Shown: one piece after another, positions 55,859 through 64,000 of the stretch
How positions within the stretch are numbered: position 1 is the first letter of the stretch
Layout: each line of letters opens with the position of its first letter
Assembly (NCBI GenBank): GCA_000697665.1
Contig: KL197712.1
Span: forward strand, 1,817,592 to 1,881,591
Length of the DNA: 64,000 nt
Direction: 5' to 3'
DNA from: Jaapia argillacea MUCL 33604
Taxonomy: Eukaryota; Basidiomycota; Agaricomycetes; Jaapiales; Jaapiaceae
Program-made: the position numbers and the translations under genes
The notes under the pieces: model-generated
The model's input: only the letters and a program-made list of their open reading frames with translations
The model's database searches: none
Told to the model about the DNA's origin: nothing

Positions 55859-57662
55859 CTAGTCATGTTTCTCTTGTTTCACAAGTACAGTGAAATCCCG
55901 TTCAGGATCGAGCCCCTTCTCAGGATTACGGAAGAGGAAGACGGCGATCATGAGGACGGACTGCGAAAACCCAAGAGAGAAATAGTGAGAATCGCTCGTG
56001 TTGAGGACGACGAGCTTGAACGGTACTGAGACTTACGCAAAAGGTGAGGATGGCAAGGCAAGGCAGTATTCCAACGAAATCTATGAGAGGTGTGAATGAG
56101 TGTTCGAAGTCACAGATGGTTCAACCACGCGTTTAGGTTACTCACCGATAATCGCACCTGCAACAGAGGAGTAACGTTCATCAGTAACGAGACATCTTGA
56201 AACATAAAATGAACGTACCGAAGCCAGCTGGAGCTCCCGGTAACGTCCCCCTCAACTGCGTGAACGCAAATAACGTAGCAACGGGTAAAGCGAGAACAGC
56301 CGAGGGCATTGCCATTCTCAAAAAAATCACCGCGATACACGCCGCCAAGAAAGTTAAAGTGACGAGCCCTACATGAGATCAGTTAGGAGAGGAAAGATGC
56401 AAAAAAGTCGGGGACAGACATATCGCGATGACGATCAACAACGCGTAAACTCGGATAACCTGACCCCTCGTGATCTCAATGTTGGTGAGTATGGCAGGGA
56501 ACTCCGAGTCGTAGTATTTGGCTGTGAGCTCCGTGTTGAATCCGCTGAGAATGCTAATGAACATCTGATCCCAGAGGAGAGGGAGATATACCAACACTGC
56601 GATCCCGCCGGTCTGATTGATGTTCACTGGCATGAACTGGCTATTATTGATGTCTCGAGCAAACATAAAAATCGATGCGAAGTACCTGTCAATACCGGAG
56701 ATCTCAGCAACAGGCCAACTGTCGAATAAAACCGAAAACATACTTGTCGAATGGATAGGACTGAGTAGTTCGACCAGTCCCAGAGTTCGATATGACGATG
56801 TCAGTCCTGAAAATCGGGCTATTGGCTAATACATTTTGTGACGCCCACTCGGTCCCATTCAACGTGAAGATTGGCGCAGAGGGAAGGTTGTTGTCCGATG
56901 GGCCACTGCCATTGCTGGGCCGTATTAAATTTCTAAGATGTAATTCAGACTTGTTGAAGAAATTGGAAAGGGAGGTAAAGAAATTTGGGCGAGGAAAGGG
57001 CGAAGGTATGGAGGAGCTTACTGGTCGGAATATAGGTTGACATCTGGGCAAGGTGCCGATATGTTTTGTTGGCTGCAGGTGTAGCCAACGATCATCCAAT
57101 CCATAACCATGGTCTGCTGATCAGCATCGATAGAGACCAAATTTGACTGCAGAAAGATCTAGGAACAAACAAATTCCGTTTGAAAGGTGTCAGAGTTTGG
57201 TGTAAAGGTTCGACGAACTCCAGTGCTGTACGGTTCATCCGCCCCATTGAAAGTGTGAAGCTTCACCGCCCATCCAACACCAACGCCGATGGCCGAAATC
57301 GTGAGTACGATGAAAGTGCAAAATATCCTCCAGTGGCGTCGGAAGAAACTACTCTTCTGACGCACGTCCTTTTCAGCCACCTCACTGCTTGAATCAGATG
57401 AGCCTTCCTTCAAGGTTGCCTCAGAGGTGCCTGAGACGGGGGCCGGTCGGCGTTTGATGGCAGTCGTGACCAAGCCTGCCGTAGCAAAAGAGAGAGCTGG
57501 GGGAGCATTGGGTTTGTCCGAAGTAAGCGAGGCTAGCGGTGGAGATGATGAGACGAGAATCTGATCATTATTTCCACTATCGGGAGTCAGGGAGCCCGGT
57601 GGAACTGTCAATGAAGATTGTTCAAGGTTTGAAGTGAGTTGATCTTCGTGAGAAGCGGTCAT
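55859..57662 (-). CDS. DUF4436-type membrane protein, copy 2 (447 aa from internal start)
   Basis: Eight exons (minus): 57219-57662, 57022-57158, 56744-56932, 56420-56685, 56219-56368, 56146-56157, 56037-56080, 55859-55960, matching copy 1 exon for exon. The original ATG aligned with copy 1 lies at 57761-57763 (MDPSASSSTS), but one base is missing in the CTCCCT..CCCCTACC run just before 57662, so that frame stops at once. The next ATG (57662, MTASHEDQLTSN) is in the family frame and restores everything except the first 34 residues, which are disordered. The membrane helices and outer domain are intact, so the protein is probably functional. The internal start or a sequencing slip are both possible. 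Confidence 0.75.
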
Positions 57663-57763
57663 GGCGGTAGGGGTGGAGGGAGCAGGTTCGGAACCATGTC
57701 CCCAGGAGGAGGGGTGGTGAGAGGATGAGGACTGGAGGTGGAGGATGACGCCGAGGGGTCCAT

Positions 57764-59031
57764 GCTAGTTCAGCGCAAGGAGGAGTTACAGTCAAGTTGG
57801 TGGGGGATGAGAGCGTGAAAACTGAGAGTCGACAGAAGAGGGCTGTAGCACTTTTATTGTCGTTGGACATGCAGATAGTTCCGGCTTAGCGCCTAGATAG
57901 CACATGGTTCAAAGAAGTCGGGGGTGATGACCAGAACGTAACTCTGAAGCGGGCAAGGGTGCCAGAGGTGTCCCCACGAATGCTTGGAATGCCGCAGGAT
58001 AAGTTTGGAACAAAGCGCCGAGAGGGTGACCAAGATGAACGTCAGGACCAAAAGTGGTCGCGTTAGATGATGGAACCAGCGAGTGGAACTTTGCGGCAGA
58101 TTTGCCATAAGGGTAGACACCAGCGATGACTTTTCCTCGGGCAGGGAGAAGTAGTGAGTATCGTCAGGAAAACGTACCCCGCGTGTCTTTGATGCTAGAG
58201 GCTCTATACTTACGAGACACGAGGATAAGTAGCGCTCGGGACGAGAATCGTTCGTTCTCCAGAGAATCAAACGTTTACTCTCGGAGAAACGTGGTTCCAA
58301 CGCCAAACCATTTGGTCGTCGAGAGTTGCCAGCGGTGGCGTGAGGGAGGTAGAATCGGGGGGCGGAGACAACGGAGGCGACGGTGACGAAGACGACCACG
58401 ACGACAGTGAAGATGAGGGCGAAGGGAGACGACGAAAACTAAGCACGACGGGGACGACGAGAATACAGGTTGCTACGCTCAGGTAAGTTAAGCTACAAAG
58501 AGAAGCCGATGACGTCGACGTCGATATGTGATGATGCGAGAAAACGCTTTGCCGTTTATGGGAAGGAAGGGAGATGCCGAGTCCATCGCAGTAATTTCTC
58601 GCCTCGAGGTCTCCAGTCAATTCTCTTCCGGTGGACTAAGTATTCTGTCTGGCAGTGCTGATAGACACCTGGATTTTTGGCGACAATCCTCAGAAATTAT
58701 CTTAGCTGGTGAACGAACATGGACGGGGCACTGGCAGAAAAGGGCAGAAATTGCATAATCGAGATTCACCAAAACGATTGATTTTGATGGTGCCTGACAG
58801 AAGCAAGCTATCGATCGCGATTGACGAGAATATTTCGGTTACTCCCGAAGCCCTCCGAGTCATCACAGAATTGTTTCTTTGACTTGACCCGCTGGGCTCG
58901 CAACCATCGAGCTGGACATACATCGTCCCTCCGCACTTCGAAGTGAGGGAGGAATCCATTCACTGCCCTTCAATCCCCAGCAATGATCTCCCAGCTTGCA
59001 GCCCCTCTCAATCGAACCCCTTTGACGACCG
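57764..59031. other. Upstream region of copy 2, no gene seen
   Basis: About 1.27 kb. The left and middle parts are the second copy of the region described at 54702-55858. The right part, from about 58650 on, is unique and holds no supported frame. Confidence 0.5.
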
Positions 59032-60351
59032 TCAAGACTCGGAGTCGGCAGTTTCGACGTTTCCCCCTCTCGTCTCTCTCGGTGGCGTCAAGGAATCCAT
59101 TACTTGTCGACACAGGACCAGTGAGTTTTCTTATCTCTTCCGATCAGAACGCAAACACTCACCCCTTGGAGCAGTCGTATTAATACGGGAACGCGACACG
59201 GGTGATGGAGCCCACGCAAAGCTATGGGGATGATATCCATATCTGCTCGGCATGCTTCCTGGGCACGTTTGATCACGATACCAGTCAGTGATTGGTGGTA
59301 GTGACGGCGGCTCCTCATGATCACGGTGGGTAGTTTGTGAGCTTTCGCCGCTGGAGCCAACAAACTCACCCAAGTTTTCCCCCTCTGTCATTGTGATCTT
59401 GTCCCTTTCCGACGTCCCATTTGGCACCGAGTTAACTCCCCGCGGCGGTGAGGGTTTATCAGCCACTTTATTCTTCGAAATAGACGCCGCCCCCTGGTTT
59501 CCATTTCCTTGCTTTTTCGCCTGGTCGCATCCGCCATCAATCACGACTACTCTCGCAAATTCGACTCGGGAACACTCACCTCCATCATCGCTATCGACGC
59601 ACAATACCCCTTATGCTTCTTCCACAAACTCACATAATAACTTCCCCTCGCGTCTAACTTGATCTTCTGCTTGCACGCAACACACTCAACCCATTTCGCA
59701 TCGACCTCTCCCGTGTACTCGTCGGCTTCGAGGGCCGCCTTTCGTTCTTGATCTCTCTGTTCCCCTCCTCTATACAGTCTTCGGTGATTCGGTGTCGCGG
59801 TTGAATCTGGCTCCCTGGTCGGGGTGACCGATTTTTTCGATTTCTTTGCCGGTGGTGGACCATCGCTTGGTCGACTTTCTGGACCTTGTCTCTCGTCCGG
59901 TTCACGACTACGGCGATCAATAACTGATCCCTCTGCGGTTCCTGCTCTCGATATCTGGTCGTTTTCAGGAATATGCTTCTCAGCGACTCGTTCATCTCTT
60001 GATCGGAGGGCTCTGTGGGACGTTAGCCTTCGCCCTCGCCTACCGGATATGATCAATTGGCCAGACGGCCACTCACAAGGTGCTTCCAGGACATCGCTCC
60101 CAATGAGCGTTAACTTCCGGCCATACTCGATACCAGGGCGTTCCCGCCGGATAGCGGAAGATATGAGTACACCTCCGGCAAGGCATCTCGACCCAGATAC
60201 TGGGTTTCGCCATGACCGGGAGGTCGGTCAAGTCCTCTTCGTCGTACGGATATTCGTCCGATGCTTGTGGATTACCCGAATACAAGTGAGAGTTGTCTCG
60301 GTATACCGGTTGGGGCATCCTACTGGCAAAACGACAGGGCGTATTCGCCAT
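59032..60351 (-). CDS. Two-finger CxxC...H...C zinc protein (378 aa)
   Basis: Exons (minus): 60077-60351, 59580-60012, 59163-59520, 59032-59102, introns 59-64 nt. Finger 1: CRRCTHIF ... VWPEVNAHWERC (residues about 58-88). Finger 2: CVACKQKI ... SLWKKHKGYC (about 210-235), preceded by a basic segment (PAKKSKKS) that may be a nuclear signal. The C-terminal half is polar, with Ser, Thr, Pro and acidic residues. The architecture (two CxxC...H...C fingers separated by a long linker) is like that of 39119-40453, though the rest of the sequence differs. Probably a nuclear, DNA- or protein-binding factor; this is inference. The last exon (24 codons) is the least certain. Confidence 0.75.
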
Positions 60352-61953
60352 GACCGGTAGTGATGAGATGGGGAGGGAGAGAGAGAGGAAAGACGTTTGG
60401 TTGTGGCATCTCGACCGAGTGATACTTGATCAATCTCGAAGGTCAAAGCGTTGTGTATGTCACGTGATGGCGACGGTCCACGAGAACAATGGACCTTTTG
60501 TCTCTATCAAATGTACCTGTGGCCTGCGCTGCCTGCTCGATGATCTGCTTTGTCTCTGTCTCAGATGTTGACTGACACCGGGAGTCTTTCTCCCAGATTG
60601 CTGTTCGGTACGGGTTGGTGTTCCGCGTCGTACTAGGCACTGTCGAAATACCCATGTTCGTTGCCTCTCCCTATCCACACTACCGAACCTCTTTGAACTA
60701 CGACCCTCCGTTGAAATTTCAAGAACGGTCTCGGTAAACAGGTCTTGTTGTCCCCTCCTCGAGGAACCCTCCCTCGGTTAATCAGTTCTTCCACTATACT
60801 TTCACAGTTCTATCCGTCGCAATCTTGGAGCTCCTTTTCACCGACATGAGCGCCGGTGCGTCATCGTAATGTATGCACCCTTCGCCCATCCTTACGGCTA
60901 GCTGAACACCTGACAACTGTTCTCCTCGGATCCAGCATTTTTGGGTCACTTCCAACGGCGACGAAACATCATGCTTCCGCCGAACTCAAGCTATTGAAAT
61001 TATTCCACAGCATCCCTGAACAGGACGCTATCCGATAGCACAGTCACTACCATTGATGTATGTAATCGTCCATGTTGTTGTCGTGCGCAGCCTAAGAGCC
61101 GCGATGGCTACTGGATCACGGCTTGCGGTTTGTGATATCACCGGGGTAGATTCCACATTCATCTCTATTCTTCGCAGTTGCCTCGCGTTGCATCTAATCC
61201 GTGTCCTCCCGCGAACTTCGAAGTCGCCTCCCCGCAACGAAAGGTAGATCAAACCTTGGAACACCCTTCTTAACTCCTACTTCTCCCTGCGACCATCTCA
61301 CCGGTGCTCACCCTGAAACTGGGAGACTCATGGTCAGATACTAGTGAATTGGCAAATACCCGTGTCTGATACACCGGAGATGTTCCGTCAGGTATAGTTT
61401 AGCGACCGATCCTGTTCCCGTTTTACGCTCAAAGTTATTGTCAATTACGGTGGAACTACATCGCAAGCTTACTGATATAGGACGATTGTTTGGGCACATT
61501 GGTGCAGGGATAGGGTTCGATGCGACCGGGGGCTCGGGCCGTGGGTGAGTAAGACCTGTTTACGCTGGTCAAGGGGATGTTTGTGGGGCAGGACGCAGGG
61601 GATTGTTGTAAACGTCTATCAGATGGGCGGGTATTTACCCATTCCTGTCGCAATTGTTTCGGTTTTTGCGGCGAGGGGGCTGGATATGGTTTAGCATTGG
61701 TTTAGGAGTGACAAAGCGGGTGAAGGCTCGCATCGCGTGGGAACGGATGGCATGAAGGGGATTGGCTGGCTTGGACGGCTCCGTTTGAGTTTGAGTTCCC
61801 CATTGAGTGGCAGAGGTTTGTGGAATTGTTCCCAGAGGACCAGCCAAATGGTCACATATGGTCTTGCGAACGGAAAGAGGCAAAATAAACTGCCAGGGCC
61901 CATTCCTAAAACATCGCCCGCGCGACGATAACTGAGTCCTCCTCGTAACCGCC
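60352..61953. other. Divergent intergenic region, 1.6 kb, no gene seen
   Basis: Lies between the zinc-finger start and the transcription-factor start. Frames are short and overlap on both strands. It should contain both promoters; the length is unusual for this window, as often found ahead of regulatory genes. Confidence 0.45.
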
Positions 61954-64000
61954 ATGCCCGCAGACCTCACAAAACCTAGCACGTCTCGCAGTCGCCGGGC
62001 AAGTCGCAAAGAGACCGAGGAATGGCGCTTTGACGGCACGCACGCCCGCGAGATTGAACTCAAGCGAAGTCGAGGGGAGATATCATGCGCCGAGTGTCGG
62101 AGGTGCGATCAATCGCACTTACACCTTCACGGCTGCCGACATATTCACACCTCTTATAGGCTCAAGATCAAGTGCGACAAGCAAATACCCTGTCAGTCTT
62201 GTCAGGTATGTCCCTTGCAGATCTCCACCTCCCCGTGAATTCATGAACGTGTTGGGCAATAGCGGAGAGGATGTGCAGCATTATGTCCAAATGGTGAGCG
62301 CCTTCGTTGCGATCCTCGGTACAGATCCACTTACTCTAGAACAGGGAGTCTCGCGACAGGTCAAGGGACTCGGTATGGATTCGTGCCTCATTCCGAACCA
62401 TCGTCTGATATAGTGCAGGTTTGTCATTGCCGCCACCGAGCACCTCCATAGACGTATCGCGAGAATGAGCGAACGTATTCGCCAGTTGGAGGATGCTTTG
62501 GCTGCTCTCCAGGCCAAATCAACAACGGAACCCCATCCCCTCCTTCGAGATGACCTCTTAAGCGCCAACGACAAGGGTGAAGAGGACCTCGAGATACTGG
62601 AGGAGCCTGTCGCCAACCCACCAGAGTTGATTGACGCCTTCGGAACCCTATCAATCGCCGAGAACGGTATTGCTCGCTTTTTTGGTCCCACGGGGGGTTT
62701 GGAAGTATGTCGTGGTTCCTTTCTTTGGTCCCGCGAATTTGTCTAATCTTTCTTCGCTAATGACCAGAGTCTGCTATTGGTATATTTCCCTTGCCCCAAT
62801 CGCTAACACGTCTAACCACTCATTGGCAGGCCGAGAATGACACTTCACCTGCTCCATCAAGCGCCGCTTCTGTTGTTAACGACAGGCTATCGAGAAGCCC
62901 CGCTCTTTCCGACGAAATCACCATGTTCTCACAATCTTTCCCATTCACTCCTGTCGGTTCAACATCCTCCGTCAAAGTCATGATCGAATCGCACCTCCCT
63001 CCATGGGACAGAGCTTGCTCTCTTTGCGAGATGTATCACAAAGGTGCCGGCTGGATGTTCCACAGCGTCACCCCATCTCAACTTTCCGACGAGATGCTGC
63101 CCATGATCTATAAGAAGAACCCGGAGCTCGCTTCTGAGGTTTCTCACAGCGGACACGACCTCGCTCTTTTGTTCACCATCCTCGCTATTGGGGCTCTTGT
63201 CGACCTATCGCAGAATCCTTGTAATGCAGAGGCCGAACATTATTGTCAAATCGCAAGAGCGGCGTTTAGTCTGGAACCTGTACTCGAAAAGCCATCTTTG
63301 GTGACCATTCAGGCACTTCATGCGTTTAGCATTTATAACGCAATGAGCGGCAAAGAAGACGATGGTGGTGAAACTAGTATGGAGACCACTTGGTCTCTCG
63401 TCACGTTAGCTGCTCATCTCTCGCAAAGTGTAAGTGCTTCCCGACTTCCTCCTTACCGGAGCGATTCTCAACCAGTTCGGCTCAATAGATTGGTCTCCGT
63501 GAGTCGCACCTCCTACTGAAGTTGCTCGTAGCTGAAATCGGAGATTAGATCGTGACAGCGCGAGATGGGGACTCTCCCCGGCCATGACCGAAAGGCGTCG
63601 CGTCATCTTCTGGGATCTCTTCGTTGCAGACGTATGGCAGGTGCGTAAATTGGATTCCGGAACCTCGTCTCGTTCCTTAGCGCTCCCCACAGAGTTTATC
63701 GACTGGTCGACCCCCAGCATTTTCCCTTCCCTACGTAGACTGCAAATTCCCAGAAGGCGGTGGCGATGATATCGAGGATCAAGGTAAGGGGGAGTTGAAC
63801 TGTGAATGTTTTCTTCTATCCTTCTCCTTAACTCAGTCTCATACATGTTGCTTCGTCATAGTCCAATCCTGGGGATATCGCTTCGCATCAGAATGTGTAG
63901 CTGAGGTCGCTGCACGGACTCTAACTGCCGTCACACCTTCATACACGACGATTATGGAACTTGACCATAAAGTCCGCGAGTTCAGTATTCCCGAAGCAGC
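61954..64000 (+). CDS. Zn2Cys6 transcription factor, 3' end beyond window
   Basis: Eleven exons in the window: 61954-62102, 62160-62205, 62263-62293, 62360-62372, 62419-62704, 62768-62779, 62830-63429, 63489-63498, 63549-63640, 63693-63783, 63862-64000 and beyond. The binuclear cluster is at residues 45-73: CAECRRLKIKC, then CQSC and CAALC, split by three introns as is usual in this family. A coiled coil follows (RIARMSERIRQLEDALAAL), which typically mediates dimerisation. The fungal-specific regulatory domain begins near residue 250 (LLFTILAIGALVDLS, IQALHAFSIYNAMSG) with the classic IGLHRDSARWGLSP, RRRVIFWDLFVADVWQ and SLSTGRPPAFSLPYVDC motifs. Target genes cannot be deduced. The C-terminus is missing. 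Confidence 0.9.

Overview
The window is nuclear DNA from a filamentous basidiomycete, most likely an Agaricomycete. Evidence: protein genes cut by many short introns (mostly 44-80 nt, GTNNGT...YAG), a remnant that reads like the end of a Plavaka-type transposase, large coiled-coil F-box families, and families I associate with mushrooms (DUF6534-type and DUF4436-type membrane proteins, CxxC...W..H...C zinc-finger proteins). Gene structures below were spliced by hand from reading frames, GT/AG sites and comparison between paralogues. No database was searched.

Region 1 to 42.3 kb is an F-box gene cluster built by segmental duplication, with ordinary genes inside it. Four F-box types occur. Type A (about 420 aa, intronless) and type B (about 520 aa) always form a divergent pair with a shared promoter of about 0.75-0.86 kb; there are three pairs (1.4-5.1, 25.6-29.2 and 33.4-37.0 kb). 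Type C (about 520 aa) lies at 21.5, 23.6 and 31.5 kb, and type D at 9.0 and 40.8 kb. B, C and D1 share a tiny first exon (10-13 nt) followed by a phase-1 intron. The block [AlkB-like 5' end | C | A-B | phosphotransferase 3' end] is tandemly repeated. The junction (about 29,931) joins the 3' third of an aminoglycoside-phosphotransferase-like gene (intact copy at 37.3-38.7 kb) to the 5' end of an AlkB-like gene (intact copy at 17.0-21.2 kb), as expected from one unequal recombination. An inverted copy carrying the same chimeric scar lies at 0.6-5.1 kb. Several copies are broken (C2, D1, D2).

Separating the F-box blocks are a 16-exon RCC1-repeat protein with a PHD finger, squalene synthase (ergosterol pathway) and a large AlkB-like nuclear protein. 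A CACTA-like non-autonomous element (30.3-31.4 kb) contains an assembly gap whose two flanks are identical over 105 bp, so the gap is probably an artefact.

From 39 to 64 kb the window is mostly ordinary: a two-finger zinc protein, a DUF6534-type membrane protein with 14 small exons, an M28-family membrane metallopeptidase, an RRM protein resembling ribosome-assembly factor Nop8/NOL8, a tandem pair of DUF4436-type membrane proteins (the second with a frameshifted N-terminus), a second two-finger zinc protein, and a Zn2Cys6 transcription factor running off the right edge. I found no rRNA, tRNA or CRISPR array. The most noteworthy system is the recurrent divergent F-box A/B module and the recombination history it records.
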